From positions 1 through 10,779 of the forward strand of contig CAZVEV010000215.1 in NCBI GenBank assembly GCA_964625865.1: DNA of 10,779 bases. The letters run 5' to 3'. The notes under the pieces are model-generated. The model ran no database searches. It had not been told where the DNA came from and worked only from the letters and a program-made list of their open reading frames with translations. The DNA comes from CAZVEV01 sp964625865 (GTDB lineage: Bacteria; Planctomycetota; Phycisphaerae; SM23-33). This document shows positions 1 to 7,397 of the stretch, piece by piece; the first letter of the stretch is position 1, and the number at the start of each line of letters is the position of its first letter. Position numbers and translations under genes: made by a program.

Positions 1-30
1 GCTGCAACTGCGCACGACACGCCCCCCGCA

Positions 31-63
31 AACGCCCACGGGTTCCACCCCGTGGGGTATCCG
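31..63 (-). repeat. REP-like hairpin 1 (left end of BIME-like unit A)
   Basis: A perfect 8-bp stem, CCCACGGG (35-42) with CCCGTGGG (49-56), closes a 6-base loop. Read on the minus strand, the element starts GGATACCCC and ends GGGCGTT, the same head and tail as hairpins 2 and 3. The stem differs from theirs but keeps pairing, which supports a conserved structure rather than chance. Positions 1-30, to its left, show nothing I can name. Confidence 0.75.
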
Positions 64-170
64 AGAACACGGATCACTTCAGATGTGAGACCGGACCACG
101 GTCTGTACGAGACAGGATCCCGCGGACGGGTCTGGAATGGTGACGGATTCTCGGATGCAGATACCCCCCA
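54..170. repeat. 117-bp direct repeat, copy A
   Basis: This stretch starts GGGGTATCCG and ends CGGATGCAGATACCCCCCA. A second copy with the same ends and length lies 196-197 bases downstream (251-367). Shared blocks include GGATCACTT, ACAGGAT, GCGGACGGGTCTG, GTGACGGA and GCAGATACCCC, and one compensated single-base shift separates the left and right halves. The ends GGGGTAT and ATACCCC are inverted copies of each other, so the unit is a spacer between two opposed REP-like hairpins. Short open frames cross it but look non-coding. Confidence 0.8.
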
Positions 171-190
171 GGTTGGAACCTGGGGGCGTT
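160..190 (+). repeat. REP-like hairpin 2 (right end of unit A)
   Basis: The 10-bp stem CCCCCAGGTT (165-174) pairs with AACCTGGGGG (177-186). The hairpin is preceded by GATAC and followed by CGTT. It has the opposite orientation to hairpin 1, so the two enclose the 117-bp core as in a bacterial interspersed mosaic element. Confidence 0.75.
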
Positions 191-240
191 TCTTGGTACG
201 CGCATTGCGCGCGATTGGAAAAGGAACCAACGCCCCCAGG
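179..240. repeat. Long-range 12-bp inverted repeat between REP-like units
   Basis: CCTGGGGGCGTT (179-190) is exactly complementary to AACGCCCCCAGG (229-240), with a 38-base interval that includes GCGCATTGCGCGC. These arms use bases that also pair locally in hairpins 2 and 3, so the RNA or single-stranded DNA could adopt either two small hairpins or one long one. It may simply follow from two REP elements facing opposite ways. Confidence 0.6.
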
Positions 241-260
241 CTCCGCCTGGGGGGTATCCG
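229..260 (-). repeat. REP-like hairpin 3 (left end of unit B)
   Basis: The 9-bp stem CCCCCAGGC (233-241) pairs with GCCTGGGGG (245-253) around a TCC loop. Like hairpin 1, it is preceded by AACGCCC and followed by GGTATCCG. Compared with hairpin 1, both arms have changed together (ACGGG/CCCGT against CCAGGC/GCCTGG), which is a covariation signal. Confidence 0.75.
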
Positions 261-367
261 CGAACAGGGATCACTTTCGACGTGAGAAGAGATCCTGTCG
301 GCGCGAAACAGGATATTGCGGACGGGTCTGCGAGAGTGACGGACTTCCGGACGCAGATACCCCCCCA
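251..367. repeat. 117-bp direct repeat, copy B
   Basis: Second copy of the repeat at 54-170, with identical end motifs GGGGTATCCG and GCAGATACCCCCC and the same internal blocks. Divergence from copy A is scattered single-base change. This suggests an old duplication or independent insertion of a family member rather than a recent tandem copy. No start codon with a ribosome binding site or recognisable protein is present. Confidence 0.8.
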
Positions 368-407
368 GCGGGTAGGCGTGCAACCAGTTGCACGCCCTAC
401 CTACTGG
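365..407 (-). repeat. REP-like hairpin 4, directly 3' of the SecA-like gene
   Basis: The 9-bp stem GGCGTGCAA (375-383) pairs with TTGCACGCC (388-396) around a CCAG loop. It extends through GGTA (371-374) with TACC (398-401) across one bulged C, and then through CCAG (365-368) with CTGG (404-407). It shares the GATACCCC head with the other REP-like hairpins but has an unrelated stem. It begins 3 bases past the TAG stop (411-413) of the minus-strand gene. It could protect the mRNA 3' end or assist termination. No T run follows on the minus strand, so it is not a canonical intrinsic terminator. Confidence 0.65.
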
Positions 408-410
408 CGC

Positions 411-2396
411 CTACTCGGTGCCCGCGAAACCCAGGTATTCGTCGAGCCAGCGGTCGGTCTGGAGCACGCCCTTTCGCTGTCGCAGGGCGGCACGCTGGGC
501 GCGGCGCTGGGCGCGGTTGAACATCCGTCGGGCCATTGCCGACGTCACCTCGCCCTCCGTGTGTCCGTATCGCTTCCGCAGGACGGCCGACAGCTTCACC
601 GCGTGACGCCGCACCAGTTCATCCTCCAGGGAAACGTACATCTGGAACGAACCGGGGTCGCCCTGGCGGGCGCAGCGCCCGACGAGCTGGCGGTCGACGC
701 GGCCTGACTCGTGGCGCTCGGTGAGAATCACGTGCAGTCCGCCGGCGTCCTTGACCCCCTTGCCCAGCTTGATGTCCGTGCCGCGCCCGGCCATGTTCGT
801 AGCGACCGTGATCTTGCGCCGCTGTCCGGCGGCGGCGACGATCTGGGCCTCCTCGGCGTGGCGGATGGCGTTGAGGACCTGGTGGTCGAGCCCCTTCCTG
901 GCCAGCAGCACGCTGAGATGCTCGCTGGCGCGGACGCTCCGCGTGCCGATCAGAACAGGCCTGCCGCCGCGGTGGATGCGGAAACAACTGTCGACGACGG
1001 CGTTGAACTTGGCGTCCTCGGTGGCGAAGACGCGCTGGCGCTGACGCTTGCGGATGCACGGGCGATTGGTGGGGATGACCACGACGGGCAGGTGGTAGAT
1101 CTGCCAGAACTCGCGCCTCGCCTCGGCCGCCGTCCCGGTCATGCCGCTGAGGCGACGATACAGCCGGAAGAAGCGCTGGAAGCTGATGCGGGCGTAGGTG
1201 TCCTTGGGTGGATTGACTTCGATGCCTTCCTTGGCCTCGACGGCCTGGTGAAGCCCGTCGCGCCACTCGCGGTCGTGCATCAGTCGCCCGGTGAACTCGT
1301 CGACGATGATGATCTTGTCGTCCTGCACGACGTATTGCTTGTCACGGCGGTACAGTTCCCTCGCCGTCAGGGCCTGGACCACCAGTTCCTCGCGCCTCCG
1401 CTGCCCGTGCCACACGCCCCCCAGCGGGGCGGTCATCTCGGCCAGCCGGTCTTTGCCCGCCGGCGTCAACTCCACCTCGCGGTACCGCTCGTTGACGGTG
1501 TAGTGCGCGGCCGGCTCCAGTTGCAGCGCCAGGTCCGCCCCCTGGCTGAAGGCTTCCACCTGCTCGGGGTTGGGCGCCTCGCCGGAGATGATCAGCGGCG
1601 TGACGGCTTCGTCGATGAGCACCGAGTCGGCTTCGTCGATAATCGCGTAGTCCAGCCCGCGCTGGACCAGTCGGTCCGTGCCGCTTCCGGAGCCCTCGGC
1701 GATCTTGGCGAGCAGGGCCTGGGGCAGGGACCGGAGTCGTCCCAGGGCCAACTGGTCGCGGAGGAAGTCGGCGGTGATCTCCTTGTTCGTTCCGTACGTG
1801 ATGTCCGCCTGGTAGGCCTCGCGCCGGGCGGGGGGCTCCTTCTCATGGTCCACGTGCGAGACGGTCAGGCCGCAGTACGTGTAGATCTTGCCCATCCAGT
1901 CCGCATCGCGCCCGGCAAGATAGTCGTTGACGGTAATCACGTGACAGCCGCGTCCGCGCCATCCGGCGATGGTGGCGGGCATGGTGGCTGTCAGCGTCTT
2001 GCCCTCGCCGGTGGCCATCTCCGCGACGCACCCGGCCTCCAGGGCCAGCGCCCCGGCGACCTGGACGAGATAGGGCTTCTCGCCGATGAGCCGTGCGGCA
2101 ACCTCGCGGACCAGCGCGAAGGCCCGATCGAGATGCCCCGGCGTGTCGCGTCCGCGTCGGAAGACCTCGCGGAACTCAGCCGCCGCGGCGCGCAAGGTCG
2201 CGTCGGCCATCTCGCCGTAGAGCTTCTCGTGCGACAGTACGCGCTTGGCGCGGGCCAGGTACATCGCCGTTCGCACCGTGGCCCGCTTGCCGAGTCCCGC
2301 CACGGTGTCCCAGGCGGCGTCCAGACCACGGGGCAGGTCGGCGGTGCGCCCGCGCAGGGTCAGCATCCGCCAGGTTGTGCTCGGTATCTGCGACAC
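411..2396 (-). CDS. Truncated SecA-like translocase ATPase
   Basis: About 661 residues with a clear SecA ATPase core. From the proposed start it has a conserved Q in PYLVQVAG (near 112), Walker A MATGEGKT (127-134), VNDYLA, TYGTN, Walker B IDEAD then VLIDEA (from 253), a preprotein-crosslinking domain (about 272-350), IIVDEFTGR, MTGTA, TNMAGRGTDI (533-542) and GRCARQGD (573-580) with both arginine-finger positions. After SLEDEL it ends within about 67 residues. Housekeeping SecA continues with helical wing, two-helix finger and zinc tail, roughly 250 more residues; all are absent. It should hydrolyse ATP to drive protein movement, probably as a specialised paralogue. I chose GTG at 2396, one base past the upstream TGA, because an ATG at 2480 would overlap the previous gene by 83 bases; ATG at 2366 is possible. 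GGAAGG lies 13 bases upstream of the GTG, a rather long spacing. Confidence 0.9.
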   Translation of the reverse strand: MSQIPSTTWRMLTLRGRTADLPRGLDAAWDTVAGLGKRATVRTAMYLARAKRVLSHEKLYGEMADATLRAAAAEFREVFRRGRDTPGHLDRAFALVREVAARLIGEKPYLVQVAGALALEAGCVAEMATGEGKTLTATMPATIAGWRGRGCHVITVNDYLAGRDADWMGKIYTYCGLTVSHVDHEKEPPARREAYQADITYGTNKEITADFLRDQLALGRLRSLPQALLAKIAEGSGSGTDRLVQRGLDYAIIDEADSVLIDEAVTPLIISGEAPNPEQVEAFSQGADLALQLEPAAHYTVNERYREVELTPAGKDRLAEMTAPLGGVWHGQRRREELVVQALTARELYRRDKQYVVQDDKIIIVDEFTGRLMHDREWRDGLHQAVEAKEGIEVNPPKDTYARISFQRFFRLYRRLSGMTGTAAEARREFWQIYHLPVVVIPTNRPCIRKRQRQRVFATEDAKFNAVVDSCFRIHRGGRPVLIGTRSVRASEHLSVLLARKGLDHQVLNAIRHAEEAQIVAAAGQRRKITVATNMAGRGTDIKLGKGVKDAGGLHVILTERHESGRVDRQLVGRCARQGDPGSFQMYVSLEDELVRRHAVKLSAVLRKRYGHTEGEVTSAMARRMFNRAQRRAQRAALRQRKGVLQTDRWLDEYLGFAGTE

Positions 2397-2397
2397 C

Positions 2398-4632
2398 TCA
2401 GCGTTTGAACCTTCCCTCGATGAATTGGAGGATCGAACGATACCACTGCGACGCGAGCGGGCGCGGAGGCAGGGACACACGGAGGATCACGCGCTGTCCG
2501 CTGAGCAGGGGCACCTTGCGGTCCCAATGGCTGGCGGCGTCGGCCACCGCGTCGGGCGCCACGAGCAGCTCGAAGAACTTCTCGGCTGCCTTCATGCCCT
2601 TGGGGTCCTTCATGTCCGTGCGGATGGACCCGCCGGCGGCGTAGCCCAGGGCGGCTGACGGCAGGCGGTCTTTGCCCACCTCCACGCGTCGTGTAATCCG
2701 CCCGGCAACCTGAATATCGGGCAGGCCCTTGACGCGAATCTCGATATCCTCATCGCCGATGAGCCCCTGCTCGTACCGCTCCCAGAGCAGGGCGATGACT
2801 TCCTGGTCGGCCGTCGCGCGAATCCGAACGGCGTCGCCCGCGACCATGCCGATCTGCTCGCCTTGTTTCAGGAACGCCCCGACGGCGCGGTCGATGTTGG
2901 GCGAGATCCACTGGCCGGCAAAGGGGGCGCGGATGTGCAGGGCGGCGATCTGGCGTTCCACGTCGGCGATCTGGCCCTTACTGACCAGCAGTTGATCGTT
3001 GCGGAAGTTCAGTTCGGTGGTTCGTCCGGCATCGAGTGCGATAGCCTTGTGGGCCTCGAGTTGGCGGTGAGCGGCCAGCAGCTTGCGGCGGCGCGCGTCA
3101 AGCGGGGCGTTGATGGCTGAAACCAGCGGGGTCGGATCGTCAGGCGACACGCGCGAGCCCGACGGAGTGACCTCGCGAACGAAGCCGTCGGTGTCGGCAT
3201 AGATGACCTGGATCTGTACCGGCTCGACCACGCCCTCGAGGCGGACGTGCTCGGCCGCGGGCATCAGGCCGATGACGCTCACGATGGCCCCGACGGTGAG
3301 AAGCGTCGTGATGACCGCGCGAGGGCGATTGCGGGTCAGTTCGGGGTTGATCGCCAGGTACCGCAGGAACTTGCCCAGCGGCACGAACAGCCACATGATC
3401 AGCGACACCCCGCCCAGGATGATCGCCACGAACTTCAACTGCTCCGGCAGGCGGTCGCCCAGGAACGCCAGGATCATCACCAGGATAAACACCCGGTAGA
3501 TGGTTGATGCCACGCCGTAAAACAGGAACCACGCCCGCTCGCCGGCGCTGTGTGCGGGATTCTTGGCCCGCTTGACGCCCCAGACCCAGCGCTTGACGAG
3601 GTAGTAGATGTACTCCTTGCTCCGCTGCGAGAGATTCGGGATCTCCAGCAGGTCCGACAGGATGTAGTACGCGTCGTATCGCAGCAACGGATTGCCATTA
3701 AACAGCAGCGTCGAGATGCTCGCGATGAACATCATATTGTAGCACACCGCGTGGAGCGTCGTGCCGGTGGCCGTGTTGGCCCAGACCACCGCCGCGATTG
3801 CCGCAATCGCCAACTCCACGAACATCCCCGCGGCGCCGACCATCGCACGCTGCCACTTGCTCCGCAGCGCCCAGGCGCTGGAAGCGTCGACGTAGGGCAG
3901 GGGGGTGAAGATCAGGAACATCACGCCCATCACGTGGACCTCGCCGCCGCTGCCGGCGCGACGCCCGAACCGTTTGCACGCAAAGCCGTGGCCGAACTCG
4001 TGAATGATCTTAATGACCACCATCGACAGGTACAGCAGGGCCAGGTTCGACGGATCGAAGATCCCCTGCGACCGGTCGGCCAACTCGCCCGCGCGACCGG
4101 CCAGGAAATACAGCCCGGTGGCCATGATGCCCAGCCACAGCACGAAGCCGACCGCCGTGAAGACCTTGCCGAACAGCCCCACCCACCGGTCGAGGAAGTG
4201 GTCCGGATCGATCAGCGGGATGCGGATGAACAGCAGGTTGGTCATGTAGCCCTGGACTTCGCGGAGGCGGCGCTTCTTGTAGCGCTGGAGGAGGCCTTCG
4301 GCGTCGGGGGGCAGTTCCGCGCGGAGCAGGTTCGACGCGTACAGTTGCCCGAGCAACTGGATGGCCTCGCCCTGCGTGGGGGCCGAGTCGCCCATCTGGT
4401 CGGTGCAGATGCGCCAGACCTCGCCCACCGTCCGACGCCCGTCCAGCAGGGCCACGAACTCGTACGCCGCCTCGTTCAGACGGAAGAACTGGTTGGCGCC
4501 GGGGTCCTGCAGCACGTGCCACATCTGCCCGCGGAAGTGCTGGCGGTGCACCTGCACCGTCGCACGCAGACGCGGACGAAGCGACGTGACGCGATACCAC
4601 GATTCACTGAATGTCGGACGGTCAACTGCCAT
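2398..4632 (-). CDS. PqqD-like / M50 site-2 protease / HlyD fusion membrane protein
   Basis: A 744-residue, three-part protein. Residues about 25-105 resemble the PqqD-like RiPP-recognition fold (HVLQDPGANQFFRLNEAAYE, LLDGRRTVGEVW). Residues about 150-460 hold around eight hydrophobic segments with an intact M50 zinc site: HEFGH at 211-215, and NGNPLLRYD at 312-320 supplying the third ligand D320. Residues about 462-744 form an HlyD/biotinyl-lipoyl adaptor arm (TDGFVREV near 481, a short coiled coil 510-565, LHIRAPFAGQW near 565, then a beta-barrel region), expected in the periplasm. ATG at 4632 is preceded by GAGGCG 12 bases upstream and lies 19 bases after the GAF-HlyD stop, so the genes are co-transcribed. 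Domain identity is clear. Substrate recognition, cleavage and export by one polypeptide are inferred; it may act only as a scaffold or peptide transporter. Confidence 0.92.
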   Translation of the reverse strand: MAVDRPTFSESWYRVTSLRPRLRATVQVHRQHFRGQMWHVLQDPGANQFFRLNEAAYEFVALLDGRRTVGEVWRICTDQMGDSAPTQGEAIQLLGQLYASNLLRAELPPDAEGLLQRYKKRRLREVQGYMTNLLFIRIPLIDPDHFLDRWVGLFGKVFTAVGFVLWLGIMATGLYFLAGRAGELADRSQGIFDPSNLALLYLSMVVIKIIHEFGHGFACKRFGRRAGSGGEVHVMGVMFLIFTPLPYVDASSAWALRSKWQRAMVGAAGMFVELAIAAIAAVVWANTATGTTLHAVCYNMMFIASISTLLFNGNPLLRYDAYYILSDLLEIPNLSQRSKEYIYYLVKRWVWGVKRAKNPAHSAGERAWFLFYGVASTIYRVFILVMILAFLGDRLPEQLKFVAIILGGVSLIMWLFVPLGKFLRYLAINPELTRNRPRAVITTLLTVGAIVSVIGLMPAAEHVRLEGVVEPVQIQVIYADTDGFVREVTPSGSRVSPDDPTPLVSAINAPLDARRRKLLAAHRQLEAHKAIALDAGRTTELNFRNDQLLVSKGQIADVERQIAALHIRAPFAGQWISPNIDRAVGAFLKQGEQIGMVAGDAVRIRATADQEVIALLWERYEQGLIGDEDIEIRVKGLPDIQVAGRITRRVEVGKDRLPSAALGYAAGGSIRTDMKDPKGMKAAEKFFELLVAPDAVADAASHWDRKVPLLSGQRVILRVSLPPRPLASQWYRSILQFIEGRFKR

Positions 4633-4651
4633 GCGAGCAACTACGCCTCTG

Positions 4652-6955
4652 TCAGAGCCAGAACTTCATCCGGATCCAGTTGATCAGCTTGCGGGTGTAG
4701 ATATAGCCGTACGAGCGGCGGTCGATGCGGATGCGCGCCACGCCCTTCATGCCCGGGCTGCGCAGGACGGAAGGCAGGTCCTTGATGCAGACGCGGACCT
4801 TGAAGACGTTCTTCTGATCGACCACCTCGGCGACCGGATTGATACGCTCAATCTCGAAGGCGAACCGCGATTCGGGCATGGCCGTGGCGGCCATCTCGCC
4901 GCCGGCAGTCTTGTCCCGTGCCTCAGCGCGGGCCTGGGCTTCGCGGACGTCGGCAATCAGGTCTTCGGGCACGGACAGTTCGCCCCGCATCTCCTTGCTG
5001 CCGACAATCTCAAACAGCACGTCGCCTTCCTCGACCGGCGCGCCGAGTTGGCGTTTCAAGTCGCCCTGGGCGACGTACCCGTCGATGGCCGAGACGATAA
5101 CCGCATTGGTGATATAGAGTTCGAGCAGGTTGATATCGGCGGTGACCTCCTCGATCTTGGCCTGGGCGATCTCGACGTCGGCCTGCTTGCCCCGCTGGGT
5201 GGGGTCTTCCACGGCCGCCTGGGCGGCCTGCTTCTGCTTGACGTGCCCGGCCAGTTCGGCCCGCTTGGACGCCAGTTGCATCCGCAGTTCGTCCGTCTTG
5301 AGGGTCGCCAGCACGGTCGGGCCGGGCTTGACGTAGGCCGGATACGCGGCGGCCAACAGCGAGCGGTTCAACTCGGCCAGCCTTGCCGCCGCCAGCGGCG
5401 CCTTGGCCCGCTGGTCCAGCAGGTCCTTCTGTCTCGCCGTCAGCGTGATCTGGCGCCAGGGGTTCTCGGCATAGCCCCAGAGGGGCGGGGCAAACGTCTC
5501 GCCGGCCAGCAGGACGTTGAGCTTGTGGCGAAGACCGCCCTCGCCCGCCTGGGTCAGCAGGGCGGCGATGTGCTTGCTCGGCTGGGCGCCCTGCTCGGCC
5601 CCGGTAGCGATGGCCTCGGCCAGGGCGGCTGCGTCGGTCACGTGTTTCGGATCGAGAAGCCAGTTCGGGGCCCTGTCGCCCGTGCCGACGATCGGGTCGT
5701 CCGGTTCGACATAGGCCTTGTCGAGCCGGCCCTTGAACGGCGCGTTGACCACGCGGGAACTGACGGCCTGCAGTTCGAAGGGGGCCTCGGCATTGTAGTC
5801 GCCCTCGGCGAACGTCAGGAAGACCGCCGCGCCGATGACGGCAAGGATGATCAGCTTGATCCACGTGTGCTTTGCTCCGAGCAGCAGGGCCAGGCCCTTT
5901 CGCACGCCGGCCGCCGCCCGAGCGCCGAACCAGCGGTCTCTCGCGTGAAGGGCCGCCACGCGCGGTGTGCACAGGTCGCACGTCAGTCGCAGCGCCTCGG
6001 CTTCGGCCAGCTCGAACGGTTTCTCCGCGGGGCGCTCAACCGTGAGCACAGCCACCGGCTTGCCCTCCCGGCGAAGCGGCAGGGACAGGACCGACGTGGG
6101 CCCGTGGCGCCCGCCCAGATCGGCAGCGGCCCGGCTGACGAAGGTGGCCTGCTGGGCCGCCGGGTGGACGACCTCGACGTCCTGGTCGAGGCACTCTTCC
6201 ATGGCGCCCTCGATGTCCTGGACGAGTTTCATCTTGCGGCTGAACTTCTCGGTGTTGCTCAGGGCCTTCAGGTGGACGTACCGCCCCTTGAGGAATCCCA
6301 GCGACGTCCGGTCGCATCCCCAGCGCGTGGTCACTTCGTTGCAGAGCGTCATCGCCGCGCCGGCGAAGTCGTCGTGTTCGTTGACGGTCGACAGGACCTC
6401 GGCGGCCATTCTGAGCCTGCCCAGGTCGCCCTGTCTGGCCTGGAGGGTCAGCCTCGCCTCGTAGAGGCTCAGGAGGCTGATGGTCAGTTCAAGGCGTTCC
6501 TGCGCGGCGGCCAGTGCGTCGGGCTGGCCGGTCTCGATGAGGTACCCCGCCACGGCGCCGGCGGCCTGTCCGCCGCGGCGCACCGGTATGACAATGACGT
6601 GCCTCCCCGCGGGCTGACCGTACATATCGCTGGCCCCGCGGAGCGGCTTGACGACCGTGACGCCTTGCGTTGCGGCGTTCTGCGCGGCGCTTGCGACGGC
6701 CCCCACCCACGGTGGGGGATTCTGACCCTCGGCCAGCGGAGGGGCCATCGCCAGGACCTGCCCCGTCCCGTCGGGCCCGGGCCCCAGCACGACGGCGCCC
6801 GTCGTCCGCGCCAGGCGACACTGGACGGCCAGCAACTGGGCAAGGAACGCCGCGGGCGGGCCTTCAAAATGCATCAACTGATCGATCAGGTCCGCCGCAC
6901 TCGGCCCGCCGGGGCGCACCGAGTCGGTGTGAACGCTTGTACTCTCACCGGCCAT
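4652..6955 (-). CDS. GAF-domain / transmembrane / HlyD-family adaptor fusion
   Basis: A 767-residue protein. A GAF-like domain occupies about 186-336 (RWGCDRTSLGFL, ALSNTEKFSRKM, VVHPA, SLPLRREGKPVAVLTVER), and a weaker GAF-like region about 32-165. One transmembrane helix follows at about 365-383, and then an HlyD/lipoyl-type arm. That places sensor domains in the cytoplasm and the adaptor in the periplasm. The first lipoyl strand (VVNAPFKGRLDKAYVEPDDP, 402-421) is parted from the expected continuation (YVKPGPTVLATLKTDEL, 541-557) by about 115 residues, unlike ordinary HlyD. The coiled coil is about 553-615, the second lipoyl half (IDGYVAQGDLKRQLG) near 624-638, and the barrel reaches the C-terminus. 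ATG at 6955 has GGAAAGG six bases upstream, 24 bases after the preceding stop. The GAF ligand and any enzymatic role are unknown. Confidence 0.88.
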   Translation of the reverse strand: MAGESTSVHTDSVRPGGPSAADLIDQLMHFEGPPAAFLAQLLAVQCRLARTTGAVVLGPGPDGTGQVLAMAPPLAEGQNPPPWVGAVASAAQNAATQGVTVVKPLRGASDMYGQPAGRHVIVIPVRRGGQAAGAVAGYLIETGQPDALAAAQERLELTISLLSLYEARLTLQARQGDLGRLRMAAEVLSTVNEHDDFAGAAMTLCNEVTTRWGCDRTSLGFLKGRYVHLKALSNTEKFSRKMKLVQDIEGAMEECLDQDVEVVHPAAQQATFVSRAAADLGGRHGPTSVLSLPLRREGKPVAVLTVERPAEKPFELAEAEALRLTCDLCTPRVAALHARDRWFGARAAAGVRKGLALLLGAKHTWIKLIILAVIGAAVFLTFAEGDYNAEAPFELQAVSSRVVNAPFKGRLDKAYVEPDDPIVGTGDRAPNWLLDPKHVTDAAALAEAIATGAEQGAQPSKHIAALLTQAGEGGLRHKLNVLLAGETFAPPLWGYAENPWRQITLTARQKDLLDQRAKAPLAAARLAELNRSLLAAAYPAYVKPGPTVLATLKTDELRMQLASKRAELAGHVKQKQAAQAAVEDPTQRGKQADVEIAQAKIEEVTADINLLELYITNAVIVSAIDGYVAQGDLKRQLGAPVEEGDVLFEIVGSKEMRGELSVPEDLIADVREAQARAEARDKTAGGEMAATAMPESRFAFEIERINPVAEVVDQKNVFKVRVCIKDLPSVLRSPGMKGVARIRIDRRSYGYIYTRKLINWIRMKFWL

Positions 6956-6979
6956 GGTCGGCCTTTCCGTCTGTCACCA

Positions 6980-7366
6980 CTACACGGTGTCCTTGCGACG
7001 CTTGGCCACGTCCAACTCCAGTTCGCCGAACTGCTCTTCGTGACGCCGAATGACCTGGCTGAGCGTGATGGCTAACTGCTTGGCCGAGTAGTAGTTCATG
7101 ATGATGCGGTCGTTGACCTTGAAGATCATTTCAGGCTGTCCCTCTGCGGTCGGGGCGCTGAGGAGGTTCAGCCCGAAGTCCAGCAGGACCTCGTTGGGCA
7201 TGGAGTGCGTGGCGACCATGTTGGCGTATGACGTACTCATCTCCCGCTGGTCCATCCGAAGACGGATCTGCTGGCCCGCCTGGTCCGGGACCTGCACTTC
7301 GGGCGCCGGCGTGGGGGTGGGGTCTTGGTCGGGGGTCGGGGCTGGGGTGTTGGCCTCTTCTGCCAT
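6980..7366 (-). CDS. Small DUF3467-like protein
   Basis: A 128-residue protein with a disordered, Pro/Thr/Glu-rich N-terminus (about 1-35) and a compact domain at 36-118. Residues SYANMV, LLDFGLNLL, IFKVNDRIIM, SAKQL and HEEQFGEL match my memory of the DUF3467 family, whose biochemical role is not known to me. There is no signal peptide or membrane segment, so it is probably cytoplasmic. ATG at 7366 has a strong AGGGAG six bases upstream. It sits 31 bases after the HlyD stop and 24 bases before the GAF-HlyD start, in the middle of the export operon. This suggests an accessory or chaperone-like part, but that is context only. Confidence 0.82.
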   Translation of the reverse strand: MAEEANTPAPTPDQDPTPTPAPEVQVPDQAGQQIRLRMDQREMSTSYANMVATHSMPNEVLLDFGLNLLSAPTAEGQPEMIFKVNDRIIMNYYSAKQLAITLSQVIRRHEEQFGELELDVAKRRKDTV

Positions 7367-7397
7367 GGGGGTACTCCCTGTTCGTGGTGTTACGACT

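Noticed and set aside
31..407. CRISPR array
   Set aside because: The repeats are 117 bp long and only two in number, with a structured 80-base interval; this does not fit CRISPR repeats and spacers.
52..520. Short plus-strand frames across the repeats
   Set aside because: They follow the 117-bp repeats and REP-like hairpins, lack ribosome binding sites and have no protein-like features.
711..2408. 565-codon plus-strand open frame
   Set aside because: It is antisense to the SecA-like gene, whose ATPase motifs are unmistakable. No supported start or domain.
411..2480. ATG at 2480 as the SecA-like start
   Set aside because: It would overlap the preceding gene by 83 bases and add an Arg/Ser-rich stretch unlike SecA. 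GTG at 2396, one base after the upstream stop, fits the compact operon better, though this is not certain.
3550..4683. 377-codon plus-strand open frame
   Set aside because: Antisense shadow of the M50 fusion; composition is dominated by His, Arg, Gln and Val and no domain is visible.
4361..7075. 904-codon plus-strand open frame
   Set aside because: It lies opposite the GAF-HlyD and M50-HlyD genes, which have clear domains and ribosome binding sites. Its translation is low in complexity and matches nothing I know.
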